In this document: in pieces, positions 33,591-42,040 of the stretch | Numbering within the stretch: the first letter of the stretch is position 1 | Layout of the letters: the number at the start of each line of letters is the position of its first letter | From: Microbacterium timonense | Lineage (GTDB): Bacteria > Actinomycetota > Actinomycetes > Actinomycetales > Microbacteriaceae | Reading direction: 5' to 3' | Length of the DNA: 64,000 bases | Assembly: GCF_900292075.1 (NCBI RefSeq) | Contig: NZ_OLMV01000002.1 | Coordinates: forward strand, 310,001-374,000 | The notes under the pieces: model-generated | What the model was told of the DNA's origin: nothing | What the model saw: only the letters and a program-made list of their open reading frames with translations | The model's database searches: none | Translations under genes and position numbers: made by a program

Positions 33591-34367
33591 ATGTCGTCAG
33601 GAGCGTCACCCGCCGAACCTCCGCAGATCGCGCTGATCAGAGATCTGGTCAACACGGTGGAGTGGCAAGAAGACGACGAGGCGTGGCCGACGGCATCCCG
33701 CCTCGCCGCCTGGATGCGCGAGAGATCGATGCCGGCCGCCGGAGTGAGTGCGGCTCATCTGGTGCGGGGTCGGCGGATTCGCGAGGGGCTGCGCGAGGTG
33801 CTGCTCAGCCACGCCGGGCACGAACCCCGTCGCGCGGCGATCGAGGACCTCAACGACGCGCTCAGCGACATCCCGCTGACACTCGTGTTCACCGCGGATG
33901 GCGCCGCTCGGGTGCGGGCCACCGGGGGCCGTGACGCGAACCCGCTCGCGCCCATCGTGGAGGCCATCCACACCGCGCGGCAGCACGCCGGCTGGCAGCG
34001 CCTGAAGGCGTGCTCGCGAGACACGTGCCGGTGGGCGTACTGGGACAGCAGCCGCAACGGCTCGGGACGATGGTGCTCGATGGAAGGCTGCGGGAACTAC
34101 GTGAAGATGCGGCGCCGCAACGGACGCGACAGCGACTCGCTCGTCATTCCTCAGGCGGGCACGGCCGACCGCGTCGCAACCCTGGTCGATGTCGCCAGCA
34201 GGGCTGGTGTCTCCGCGAAGACCGTGTCCAATGTCGTCAACGGCGCCGGTCATGTCGCCGAGCCGACCCGCGCGCGCGTGCAGCAGGCCATCGACGAACT
34301 CGGCTACCGCCCGAACCTCGCGGCGCGGCAGCTGCGCACCGGGGCGGGGTCCGCCAGCGCTGGTTGA
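33591..34367 (+). CDS. CGNR zinc finger protein fused to LacI-type HTH
   Basis: A 258-residue predicted regulator with an unusual order. Residues 1-130 form the ABATE-type ligand-binding region; 140-180 carry the CGNR zinc finger ([21 protein letters not shown] region with Cys pairs, then CGNY in place of CGNR). Residues about 198-255 are a complete LacI HTH and hinge: [48 protein letters not shown]. The protein ends right after the hinge, with no periplasmic-binding-like domain. The start codon is uncertain (33576 or 33591). It borders the accessory island. Confidence 0.8.
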   Translation: MSSGASPAEPPQIALIRDLVNTVEWQEDDEAWPTASRLAAWMRERSMPAAGVSAAHLVRGRRIREGLREVLLSHAGHEPRRAAIEDLNDALSDIPLTLVFTADGAARVRATGGRDANPLAPIVEAIHTARQHAGWQRLKACSRDTCRWAYWDSSRNGSGRWCSMEGCGNYVKMRRRNGRDSDSLVIPQAGTADRVATLVDVASRAGVSAKTVSNVVNGAGHVAEPTRARVQQAIDELGYRPNLAARQLRTGAGSASAG

Positions 34368-34709
34368 TATCGGGCCAGAAGCGCCGAGCCTCAGCTGGAG
34401 AGACGGCGAGTTGTCGCCGAGGTTCACACCAGAGGAGCCAGGATGCCGCCTGTTGCGCGTCGTCCGCGGACCCGGTTGTTGATGGACGAGTCATGGGCGT
34501 TCATGCGGCGTACCGTCACCGAACATCGCGTCGGGCCGGCTATGCGTGCATGACCGATCCTGGGCGGTCGGGCCACTATGCCGCCGCGCCCGATCGGCGC
34601 GAGACTCGCCGCGATGGTCGTGACTTCCGCGCGCGGAGGGACCGGGTTGCGCGCATACCTGCCTATCGAGGGTCGCGCGGTCGTAGAGGCCTTGGCTACG
34701 GTCATGGGC
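34368..34709. other. Gap with one weak 36-codon ORF
   Basis: No confident gene in 342 bases. ATG 34443 to TGA 34553 on the plus strand encodes 36 residues (MPPVARRPRTRLLMDESWAF onward) behind AGGAG five bases upstream; it resembles nothing known. TACGGT at 34697-34702 is the probable -10 for the following gene. Confidence 0.4.
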
Positions 34710-35312
34710 ATGGTCGAGACGGCAGTTGATCTGGACGAGTCTGGATGGCAAAGGCTCGCTCCTGACTTTGTCCCCGCTTCCCACCGCGGCCTCCCGATGC
34801 TGCGTCTGTATCTGCCGTTCATCGACCGTGACGGAAAGTCCGTGCGGTGGTCGCGATATGTCGACGTCGAGAATCATCCGGCGTCGCTGAATTGGTTCGA
34901 AGCGACACAGCAGGTAGCGCAGGAACAACCCGAGATCCGAGACCTCGTCTCCTGCATGGGCGAACTGGACGAATCGACCGCAGAAGCGCTGCGCGATGCC
35001 ATCGGGGACATGGCGATGCGATGCCTGCGGTGGGTCGGGTACGGCGAGGTGCCCATTGACTCACCCGTTCGTGTTCACGGGCAAGACTACTTCGCGGCCG
35101 ATCTTAGTCCGGCTGATGTGGAAGCGGGACGTCGGGTGCCCGAGTTCGCATGGGACGTGGAGACCCGGTTGGCGTGGGGCGGCCGGCTGTACCCGGATTC
35201 GCTGATCGTGGCAGCCGAACCACCGATCTTCCGACAGTTGCGCAACGATCCGCGTCTGGACTCGGTGACGGCGCGGGCGGAAGACGCCCTGCCTGGGAGC
35301 GTCGGAGACTGA
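34710..35312 (+). CDS. Hypothetical protein
   Basis: A 200-residue soluble protein with no recognised domain. It is rich in acidic and aromatic residues, with no signal peptide or membrane segment. I choose ATG 34710 because TACGGT lies seven bases upstream (leaderless pattern) and the upstream part of the open frame, which extends to 34578, is Arg/Ala-rich and shadow-like. Base composition is less GC-biased than in flanking core genes. Confidence 0.55.
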   Translation: MVETAVDLDESGWQRLAPDFVPASHRGLPMLRLYLPFIDRDGKSVRWSRYVDVENHPASLNWFEATQQVAQEQPEIRDLVSCMGELDESTAEALRDAIGDMAMRCLRWVGYGEVPIDSPVRVHGQDYFAADLSPADVEAGRRVPEFAWDVETRLAWGGRLYPDSLIVAAEPPIFRQLRNDPRLDSVTARAEDALPGSVGD

Positions 35313-35417
35313 CCCAGCACACGGAGGTCGCCTGCCCCTCGAGACGTGCGGTGGTGGACCTCCGACGAACGCCGAGGCCCGTAGATCGAGACAAGGGATC
35401 GGTGTGATCATGAGCGG

Positions 35418-35855
35418 GTGGCGCGACGCTTTGGAACCCATCAGATGGTCGTCGCGACGGCCGTCGTCGGGATCGTCCTGATCCTCGCCGGCGGGAGCGC
35501 CGTGAGTGGGCTGGCCGTTTCGGCGATGAGAAACGGCGCGGACTACGCATGCGTATTTGATTCGATGTACGCCACTGATCTGGGGGCGGGTCACAACCCC
35601 GAGTCCGTGATCGCCGAAGGGGCTTGGTCCCTGATCCCGCTCGGACTCGAGTGCATCCTTATCGCGACCGATACCGGTACACGGGACCGGATAGACCCGT
35701 CGCAATTGCCCACAGCGCTGATCGTCGGCGGGGCGCTCTTCGGGAGCGTCGCGGTATTCATGGCAAGCCGAACTCGGCTAACCGATGTCGCCGAAGTCTC
35801 GGCTTATGTACCCTGGCGCGCACGCTCGAACGAGCCTGAAGATCCGCCCGCCTAA
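35418..35855 (+). CDS. Hypothetical membrane protein
   Basis: A 145-residue protein with an N-terminal membrane segment (VVATAVVGIVLILAGGSAVSG), a central extracytoplasmic region with one Cys (ADYACVFDSMYATDLG) and further hydrophobic stretches at about 68-82 and 100-118 (ALIVGGALFGSVAVFMAS). No family recognised. Lies in the accessory island. Confidence 0.6.
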   Translation: MARRFGTHQMVVATAVVGIVLILAGGSAVSGLAVSAMRNGADYACVFDSMYATDLGAGHNPESVIAEGAWSLIPLGLECILIATDTGTRDRIDPSQLPTALIVGGALFGSVAVFMASRTRLTDVAEVSAYVPWRARSNEPEDPPA

Positions 35856-35877
35856 CGACCGGCGTCGGGGCGAGTGG

Positions 35878-36342
35878 TCACATCGGTCCGAGAACGTCTC
35901 CAGGTTGCGCGTGCAGTTCGAGCCCGTCGAGGAGCGGCTCAAGTTCGCGTTCCTCGAATCGAAAGTGTGATTCCATGATCGCCGCGATGCCCTCCAGATG
36001 CTGCGCAATAGTCGTCGGGGACTCGGCGGACTTCACCCCGACATCGAATCTGCTCAAGAGCATGGAGATCATGTCGTGATCCTGCCGGAGCATCCGCACC
36101 ACGCGCGCGGACTCCGGGTGCTGCGAGACGAGCGCAGGAAAAGGCATCGCGTCTTCACCTCGGTGATGTCCATCGAGAGCCACGCAGAACCCGTGGCAAT
36201 ACAACAGCAGATCTCGAGAAGCGTCCGAGATGTCAGCGCCGTCGCTCGCGGCCTTCTGTGCGATTTCAAGTGCGAGGCGCAGCCTTGCATGCGCTTCAAC
36301 AAGGTGTCGCCGCCATGCGGCCAGCCTTGGGATGTCGCTCAC
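35878..36342 (-). CDS. Hemerythrin/HHE domain protein
   Basis: A 154-residue all-helical protein that probably binds a di-iron centre. Ligand-type residues occur in helix order: RHLVEAHARL, YCHGFCVALDGHHRGEDAMPFPAL, LRQDHDMISM and MESHFRFEERELEPLL. This matches HHE-family proteins used in oxygen, NO or redox sensing. The start is GTG at 36342. No partner gene suggests its role. Confidence 0.85.
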   Translation of the reverse strand: MSDIPRLAAWRRHLVEAHARLRLALEIAQKAASDGADISDASRDLLLYCHGFCVALDGHHRGEDAMPFPALVSQHPESARVVRMLRQDHDMISMLLSRFDVGVKSAESPTTIAQHLEGIAAIMESHFRFEERELEPLLDGLELHAQPGDVLGPM

Positions 36343-36442
36343 GCGACGATATCGGTACGAGCTTTCATAGGTGACCGCCGTGTTGAGCGCAGTCTGACCA
36401 TCGGATCAGCGAGCGCGTCGACAGCCTAGCGGTCTCCCCCAA

Positions 36443-37441
36443 TTACTTACGGAATCGGACGCAACGTGAGAGGTGCCAGCCCGTGTTCTTCCCCGTGAGG
36501 TTGGGTACGCGGGCTGAGGGGGTTTGGCCGCCGATGCCGGTGTGGGGTCGGTGGTGATTGTAGTGATGCAGCCAGGCGTTGTAGGTGGCGGCGCGTGCTT
36601 CGTCGCTGGCGTAGGTCGCGGCATAGGCCCATTCCGCGGCGAGGGTGCGGTTGAACCTCTCCACCTTTCCGTTGGTCTGGGGCCGGTAGGGCTTGGTCCA
36701 GCGGTGTTGGATGTCGCCGAGGGCGGCGGCGAAGTCGCGTGAGCGGTAGCAAGATCCGTTGTCGGTCATGACGGCGGTGACGGCGATCCCGGCCTGTTGG
36801 AAGAACGCGTTCGCGCGGCGCCAGAACGCCGCCGCGGTCTCTTTGCGCTCGTCGGCCAGGATCTCCGAGTACGCCAGCCGGGAGTGGTCGTCGACGGCAT
36901 GGTGCAGGAACGCGTAGCCGCGGCCCCGCTTCTTGTTGTTGCGATTCCCGGCTTGTCTGCCCAGCATGCGGTGTCCACCGCCGTTGGGGATACGACCCTG
37001 CTTCTTGATATCCACGTGCACCAACCGGCCCGGTCTGTCGACCTCGTATCGGACCGGCTTCGGCTTGCGGACGGGCAGCCCGGTGGCCTGGTCCAGATGC
37101 GTCAGCAGCGGCATCCGATACCGGGCCAGCACGCGGCCGACGGTGGAGCGGTGCAGGCGCAGGTGATACGCGATCCGATGCGGCCCCCATCGGCGGGGGA
37201 ACCGCAACGCCACGATCCGGCGCTCCGTGCGTCTGGAGATCCGTGACGGTGACGAGTGCGGGCGAGAGCTGCGGTCGGTCAACGGGCACCCGGCGCGGGA
37301 TCGGTCAGCCCACCGCTTCGCTGTCGCCGGCGAGCACTGGAACCGTTCCGCGGCCCGCCGCAGGGGCCACTTCTCGTCGACGACGAGAACAGCAAGACGA
37401 CGACGCCCTTCCGGCGTCAAAGGCGCGTTAGCGTGAGTCAC
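36443..37441 (-). CDS. IS481-family transposase with read-through C-terminus
   Basis: A 332-residue DDE transposase. It has an N-terminal HTH (WPLRRAAERFQCSPATAKRW), a second HTH region around HRIAYHLRLHRSTVGRVLARY, and the catalytic core with Asp in LVHVDIKKQG, Asp in VMTDNGSCYRS and Glu in GKVERFNRTLAAEW. Start GTG 37441. The element's left inverted repeat (36484) lies inside the ORF: normal family members end near LTGKN-T/S, and the last 11-12 residues here are encoded by flanking DNA. The catalytic core looks intact. Confidence 0.92.
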   Translation of the reverse strand: MTHANAPLTPEGRRRLAVLVVDEKWPLRRAAERFQCSPATAKRWADRSRAGCPLTDRSSRPHSSPSRISRRTERRIVALRFPRRWGPHRIAYHLRLHRSTVGRVLARYRMPLLTHLDQATGLPVRKPKPVRYEVDRPGRLVHVDIKKQGRIPNGGGHRMLGRQAGNRNNKKRGRGYAFLHHAVDDHSRLAYSEILADERKETAAAFWRRANAFFQQAGIAVTAVMTDNGSCYRSRDFAAALGDIQHRWTKPYRPQTNGKVERFNRTLAAEWAYAATYASDEARAATYNAWLHHYNHHRPHTGIGGQTPSARVPNLTGKNTGWHLSRCVRFRK

Positions 37442-37536
37442 GAAGACCTCCGTGGAGCGGATGTGAGGGTGGTACCCACATCGTCCCCGGAGGTCTTCGC
37501 CTACCTCAGACGTTCACAACGTGTCGGGGAAGAACA
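36484..37536. mobile_element. IS481-family insertion sequence, 1053 bp
   Basis: Bounded by perfect 12-bp inverted repeats TGTTCTTCCCCG (36484-36495) and CGGGGAAGAACA (37525-37536). The right end abuts GCTAG, typical of IS481-type targets (CTAG), and would give an in-frame TAG if it stood at the left end. The left flank is CGGGCTGG when read out of the element, so no target duplication is visible. That suggests rearrangement or deletion next to the left end. Confidence 0.8.
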
Positions 37537-37718
37537 GCTAGTTGGCCGTTCTCGGTCACGCTGCTCTACTCCGTCCCAGGTTCCCGCGACGCGCGGTCTC
37601 TGCGATTCTCTCCAGTAGGCCCGTACTCGTCCACTTCGCAGGCGCACGCAATGGGACTGGCCAGCGTTCAGCGTGGCAGGAGCTTTCGGCACGGGCTTTT
37701 GTTTGGAAGAATGCCAAC

Positions 37719-37949
37719 ATGAGCGCTGGAGGGCGTCGGGTGGGCATCGCGGCACGCGTGGCCACGGTGGTCGCACTGTTTGCGGGGGCCTTCACGACGG
37801 CGGCCGGCGTCTTGATGAATTCCGCAGTCGCCGCGACCAACGGCGTTTTGCTGCTGGTGGGAACCGTACTCCTCGTCGGGATCACGTATGCCGCGGTGTT
37901 CGCGCGAGAAGACCAGCTGGCTCGACGCGCCTCCTCGCGCCGCGGCTAG
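37719..37949 (+). CDS. Small membrane protein
   Basis: A 76-residue protein with two membrane segments (VATVVALFAGAFTTAAGVLM and GVLLLVGTVLLVGITYAAVF) and a basic C-terminal tail. GGAAG lies eight bases before ATG 37719. No family. The longer open frame includes IS-flanking sequence. Confidence 0.5.
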   Translation: MSAGGRRVGIAARVATVVALFAGAFTTAAGVLMNSAVAATNGVLLLVGTVLLVGITYAAVFAREDQLARRASSRRG

Positions 37950-38030
37950 CGCGGTGCAGTTGAGAACCCTTCACCGCTCGCACAGAGCCGGCTCCGCGCA
38001 TCTCTGATCTTGGGCGGGGGACGCACCAAG

Positions 38031-38396
38031 CTATGGAGGGCCGCCAACGTTCCATCGCAGGATGTTCATCACCATGAGCACCAGAGTGAGAACGACCGAC
38101 AGCGAGGACAGAACCCAACGCTTCGCGATTATCGCGAGGACGCAGGAGGCGATGGAGGCGACCAGAAGTACGCGCACTGTGGCGATCCAGACTGCGACGT
38201 CATCGGGACGCAAGCCTCCACCGAATCCACCGTCGATGAGCAGGCCCATGCCAAGTATCGCTTGGATGCCGGTGGCGACCAACACGGTCAGCCAGAGGAT
38301 CCAGCCAATCCGTCCGGTTCTCAGTCGCGTGGTGGATACAGGAGGATCGACCTCCTGAGGGCTCGGGCCGACGTCATCCGACAAGGCAAGACCCAA
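38031..38396 (-). CDS. Hypothetical membrane protein
   Basis: Up to 121 residues with three membrane segments: IGWILWLTVLVATGIQAILGMGLL, VAVWIATVRVLLVASIASCVLAII and LSSLSVVLTLVLMVMNIL. No ATG is available near the beginning; TTG at 38396 or 38384 would serve. No family recognised. Confidence 0.5.
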   Translation of the reverse strand: MGLALSDDVGPSPQEVDPPVSTTRLRTGRIGWILWLTVLVATGIQAILGMGLLIDGGFGGGLRPDDVAVWIATVRVLLVASIASCVLAIIAKRWVLSSLSVVLTLVLMVMNILRWNVGGPP

Positions 38397-38475
38397 GCGT
38401 TAGACCCACGTACGAAGTCAATCATGTCTCGTCGGACGACCGCTCGCTGGAGGACCGGCCATCGGGTTTGCCTCG

Positions 38476-38715
38476 TTAGGTCAGCAGGTTCGTCACACCG
38501 CCAATGCCGAGGGCAGCGCCACCCGCCGACAGGACGACGCCTCCTATGCGGCACAGCCAGAGGTAGTAACTCCGCGGCGCTGCGAGCAACCGCGAGTGTC
38601 GGGTGCGGCTTTCGTTTCGCGTCCACATGGTGTCGGCGATCGACGACGCCTTGAGCGTGAATATCAAGCCGAACACCGCTATCGCGACGCCGAGCAGGAT
38701 CGCCAGCACAGGCAT
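38476..38715 (-). CDS. Hypothetical two-helix membrane protein
   Basis: A 79-residue protein beginning MPVLAILLGVAIAVFGLIFTL, with a cytosolic basic loop and a second membrane segment IGGVVLSAGGAALGIGGV. I start at ATG 38715 because the upstream frame is Arg/Pro-rich and non-protein-like. No family. Confidence 0.45.
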   Translation of the reverse strand: MPVLAILLGVAIAVFGLIFTLKASSIADTMWTRNESRTRHSRLLAAPRSYYLWLCRIGGVVLSAGGAALGIGGVTNLLT

Positions 38716-38850
38716 GGACAGCACAGGTCGACGATATCCAGCCCAGTTGACCGCTCCAAAGAAGGCCCGCTCCCGGGCGGGGCCGAAAAACCTTCCGCGC
38801 CGAGACACCCGGCGGAGGGAGGGGCATGCCGGACTGAAAGAATCGCTCGC

Positions 38851-39231
38851 GTGAGCCCTTCTCGATGGTGGAGCAAGCCACCGCCGCCCGATGCCTCGAT
38901 CGAAGTTTTCCGGGATGGGGTCGGCGAGCTCTTGCGCGAGGGCCAAGTCGTCGGGCATCTGGCTTCGAGCCTCTCCGAGTTCAGGACGCTGTTCAGCCCG
39001 CGGCAATTGCAGTGGTGGGTCTGGTTGGTCGCCGTTTGGCCGGATGGATCCCGCGAACGCTCCATCGAGGACTACCCGCCTTGGTCATACGTGAATCACA
39101 TCAAGCACGGCTACATCGAATGCGACGAATGGAGCACCGAGCGCCGCGGCCGCTACGAGTTCCGCTGGCTTCCAGCGGCCGAAGCAGCCGCCGCATGGGA
39201 GTTCCTCCCGATCCAGCCCAGCGATTTCTGA
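38851..39231 (+). CDS. Hypothetical protein
   Basis: A 126-residue soluble, Trp-rich protein (LFSPRQLQWWVWLVAVWPDGS, PPWSYVNHIKHGYIECDEW) with no recognised domain. Start GTG 38851, divergent from the small membrane gene. The compact, acidic, aromatic composition resembles immunity-type or anti-phage accessory proteins, but this is only an impression. Confidence 0.5.
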   Translation: MSPSRWWSKPPPPDASIEVFRDGVGELLREGQVVGHLASSLSEFRTLFSPRQLQWWVWLVAVWPDGSRERSIEDYPPWSYVNHIKHGYIECDEWSTERRGRYEFRWLPAAEAAAAWEFLPIQPSDF

Positions 39232-39352
39232 GGACGGCCCGCCGCCGCGTCCCCGGGGGGGGGATATGTGGCTCGCTGAGGGACCGGCATCCGAGCGACG
39301 TCTCCAGCGGATGGCTACGCTTTCATCGAGCGTCCCGCGTCGGCACTACCCG

Positions 39353-39730
39353 TTAGAACTGGTACGCGAGCTCGCGAACCAGGTCATAGCTGGCGATCCC
39401 GTCTTCGCGCGACTCGCACCACAGCCGAAACATCTCCATCGTCGAGTGTTCGTGCACCTGCAGGGCGTCCTCGGAAGCTGGCACGGTGCAGTCCCACGAC
39501 CAGATGACGAAGCCGTTCGTTTCGGCAATGATCACGTTGGCGACGCCGCCCGCGTCGTGCACCTGCTCCTCGACGTCGCCGACGCGGTCGGACGGCAGGA
39601 CGACGACGATCGGCGCGACGCCGTTGGAACGCCGAACGGGCAGGACGTCGCCGTGAGCGCGCAGGCGCGCAAGCGACTTCATGACACGGATGATTGCCTT
39701 GTCGCGATCACTCTGAACGTCGTCGCTCAT
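39353..39730 (-). CDS. Hypothetical protein, second gene of a two-gene module
   Basis: A 125-residue soluble protein (RDKAIIRVMKSLARLRAHGDVLPVRR, then IVVVLPSDRVGDVEEQVHD). The C-terminal part MFRLWCESREDGIASYDLVRELA appears helical. ATG 39730 lies one base after the upstream gene's stop. No recognised family. Confidence 0.5.
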   Translation of the reverse strand: MSDDVQSDRDKAIIRVMKSLARLRAHGDVLPVRRSNGVAPIVVVLPSDRVGDVEEQVHDAGGVANVIIAETNGFVIWSWDCTVPASEDALQVHEHSTMEMFRLWCESREDGIASYDLVRELAYQF

Positions 39731-39731
39731 T

Positions 39732-40148
39732 TCAGCCCCCACCTGTCGCGAATATGTACCTATTGTGCACGCGCTCATAGCCGCTGTCATGGCATTCCTG
39801 CACGTCAACCTGCGAGCGGAGCGGCAAGATGTCCTGGCGGTCGTCGGCGCGGTGATGGCCAGTGGTGTGCTCGTGGAAGTACCCATGCTGCGCGCAGACG
39901 GAGTACCGCTCCGACCATTCACCGTCGCGATCGCGGCTCATCCATGCGATGAAGAAGCGCACGAGCCTGCCCTCGTAGAACCAGAGGACAGTGAGGATTT
40001 GGTGATCCTTGCTTAGGTAGATCTCGTTCTCGTCTTTGAGGCATTCGTCTTCGCTTGGCGGCTCGTACAGCTCCACCGACTGTTGAGCGTCTCGGGCAGC
40101 ACGGCGCGACTGGCGATCGTTCTCGATCCGATTGTCGCGGCTCGGCAT
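39732..40148 (-). CDS. Hypothetical protein, first gene of a two-gene module
   Basis: A 138-residue protein: hydrophilic N-terminus (RDNRIENDRQSRRAARDAQQ), then a beta-rich centre LTVLWFYEGRLVRFFIAWMSRDRDGEWSERY-type segment, then a His-rich stretch GYFHEHTTGHHRADD. I choose ATG 40148 because TAGGAT lies seven bases upstream (leaderless pattern). Adjacent to, and probably co-expressed with, the next gene. The tight pairing of two small unknown proteins resembles a toxin-antitoxin layout, without other support. Confidence 0.5.
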   Translation of the reverse strand: MPSRDNRIENDRQSRRAARDAQQSVELYEPPSEDECLKDENEIYLSKDHQILTVLWFYEGRLVRFFIAWMSRDRDGEWSERYSVCAQHGYFHEHTTGHHRADDRQDILPLRSQVDVQECHDSGYERVHNRYIFATGGG

Positions 40149-40522
40149 GGCGCCGATCCTATGCCACGAGTTGAAGCGAGCCACGGCTTTGCCGCGCGAA
40201 TCGGTGCATTCGTCCGGTCCATACTCGCGGTCGCAAACGTCGCTTGAGTTGTAGTCAGCATTGTGACGCTGGTCACCCGAAGGCGAGCAGGGGCGCGATA
40301 CCGATGCGCAGCGGCCGTCGGATCCTGTTGACGTCATGGCCATGGACACAGGACTCGGGATCGCGTAAACAAGTCTGGCTTCGCCGTGAAGCTGAAGCGG
40401 CATGACCGCTACGGTCTGAACAAGGCCATCAACCGGGTAGGCCCCGTCCCCATGGACGCACGGCGCAAGACCGGCGCGTGGATCGCAAACAGCCGACGTC
40501 GCGGGACGGTAGGTGCGTGCGC
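40149..40522. other. 374-bp intergenic region without a confident gene
   Basis: It contains the promoter of the 39732-40148 gene (atccta, minus-strand TAGGAT, 40156-40161) and a GTGAC/GTCAC inverted repeat near 40263. A 63-codon plus-strand ORF at 40386 overlaps the ATPase 3' end and looks like a shadow. Nothing else recognised. Confidence 0.5.
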
Positions 40523-41782
40523 TCAGGATTTCGAGATTGCGATGTCCTTCAGTGAGTCAGGTGCCCACCTCAGGTAGTAGGCGAAAAACGGGTCCACGAG
40601 GTGCAGCGTCGAATACTCAGCGTCGTACTCCAGGACCGGCTCGCCTTCGATCTTGTCTTTGGCGATTGTCGTCATCTGTTCAAGGACATTGGTAATCTCG
40701 TGCCGCTGGGGGAGGTCGGATGCCAAGATTTCTCGCATCGACGCGCGGATCTCCTCGTAAACGAGGGTCGTACGAGGACCGGTGTTCTCGATGGCGGCTA
40801 GCACTGCGCCGTAGATATCGGTGCTGATACCCGACTTGAGTTCCCGTGACATGCGGTCGGTGCGCGTTCGTGGTCCGGTCTTGAGCAGGTCAAACGCCGA
40901 CTTCGATGAAGCAGCCGCCTGTTTCTCGAAGAACTGTTTCCAGTCGGGAGAGGTGAACGGGGACTTGAGCTTCCGCTCTTCATCGCGATTGGCGAGACAG
41001 AGGTTCAGGCAGTGGGTCTGCATGAGGTGAGGACTGCCGAAGCTCTCCTTAACCATCCGACGAGTAAGGGACTTGTGCACGGCGACGTGAAGTGCGTTGA
41101 AGCCCTGGTTGCCAATAAGCGACAGGTCATCGTCGTTCCATTGGGCGACAGTGAGCGGTTCGACGCGGCCTGTCATTTCCTTCTCGACCCGAACCACGTC
41201 GTAGGCGCGGTGCGGGACGGCGGCGACAATGACTCCCAGCCCGTCGAAGATGAGGTCCTTGAGGCCACGGACGATCTGCAGTTGCTCATCGCCGTCGATG
41301 TAGTGGAAGTCGTCGATGATGACGATGCGGTCGGTATCGCGGAGTGCGCGGCGAGCGGCCGAACGTGGGTCCGCAGCCCGCGAGCGAGTGATGCCCGAGG
41401 TGAGGGCGTCGTCGGCCGACGCGCCCCCGGAGACAGACACGACGCCCGCGTTTAGCTCCCCTTCGAGGTGTGCTCCGTTGCCACGCGTACGCTCCGACGA
41501 CAGCGAGTGGTCGGTGAAGACCTCCAACTCGTCGCAGATCGCACTCCAGAAGTCGTCAGCAGAGTCGATAGCACCGCCAGAAAGCCAGACTGCGCTCGGC
41601 ACGAGCCGCTTCAGGAGAACGGTCTTGCCGGATTTGGTCGGCCCGGATACTGAGAGGAGCGGCTTTTGGCGGCGCTCAAGCCAATGCTCAAGGTCCTCCT
41701 CAAGATTCAGGTGCGCTCGCGAGACGTAGGTCTCACTGGGCAACCCACCAGGGATGAACACATCGTCGGGACTCAGCGACAT
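40523..41782 (-). CDS. AAA-type ATPase of unknown function
   Basis: A 419-residue soluble P-loop ATPase. After a short N-terminal segment (VSRAHLNLEEDLEHWLERRQ) come Walker A SVSGPTKSGKTVLLKRL, Walker B RIVIIDDFHYID, and the sensor-1-like VIVAAVPHRAYD. The helical and winged-helix-like C-terminal half ends in LHLVDPFFAYYLRWAPDSL, like archaeal-type/STAND-related ATPases. No fused effector is seen. TAGGAT (minus strand, 41790-41795) seven bases before ATG indicates a leaderless mRNA. Located in an island with a nuclease-like gene upstream on the same strand, so a defence role is possible. Confidence 0.7.
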   Translation of the reverse strand: MSLSPDDVFIPGGLPSETYVSRAHLNLEEDLEHWLERRQKPLLSVSGPTKSGKTVLLKRLVPSAVWLSGGAIDSADDFWSAICDELEVFTDHSLSSERTRGNGAHLEGELNAGVVSVSGGASADDALTSGITRSRAADPRSAARRALRDTDRIVIIDDFHYIDGDEQLQIVRGLKDLIFDGLGVIVAAVPHRAYDVVRVEKEMTGRVEPLTVAQWNDDDLSLIGNQGFNALHVAVHKSLTRRMVKESFGSPHLMQTHCLNLCLANRDEERKLKSPFTSPDWKQFFEKQAAASSKSAFDLLKTGPRTRTDRMSRELKSGISTDIYGAVLAAIENTGPRTTLVYEEIRASMREILASDLPQRHEITNVLEQMTTIAKDKIEGEPVLEYDAEYSTLHLVDPFFAYYLRWAPDSLKDIAISKS

Positions 41783-42040
41783 GTGCCCGATCCTAGGGCT
41801 GGATCGTTGCTCACTTGTGCCACGACACCGGGCGAAAACCGGCTTCGGGGCCCCGCCTCTGCCGCACCGCCACGCTGTGCTGACTCACCAGCCGCTCGCA
41901 CCTTGCCTGAGGCGGATTGAGCGGCCAGGAGGGACACCGCCCTCAAACTCGCCGAGCACGCCTCAGCGCGACCGGATACCCACCATCAACGCGCAATGCC
42001 CGGATGGGGATCCCAGGGACACGTTCGCTCGCGCGACCGA

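Noticed and set aside
34578-34709. N-terminal 44-codon extension of the 34710-35312 gene
   Set aside because: Arg/Ala-rich, shadow-like; a leaderless promoter points to ATG 34710.
36428-37541. IS boundaries at the two CTAG sequences (36427 and 37538)
   Set aside because: Sequences just inside those CTAGs do not form convincing inverted repeats; the 12-bp TGTTCTTCCCCG pair gives a better 1053-bp element.
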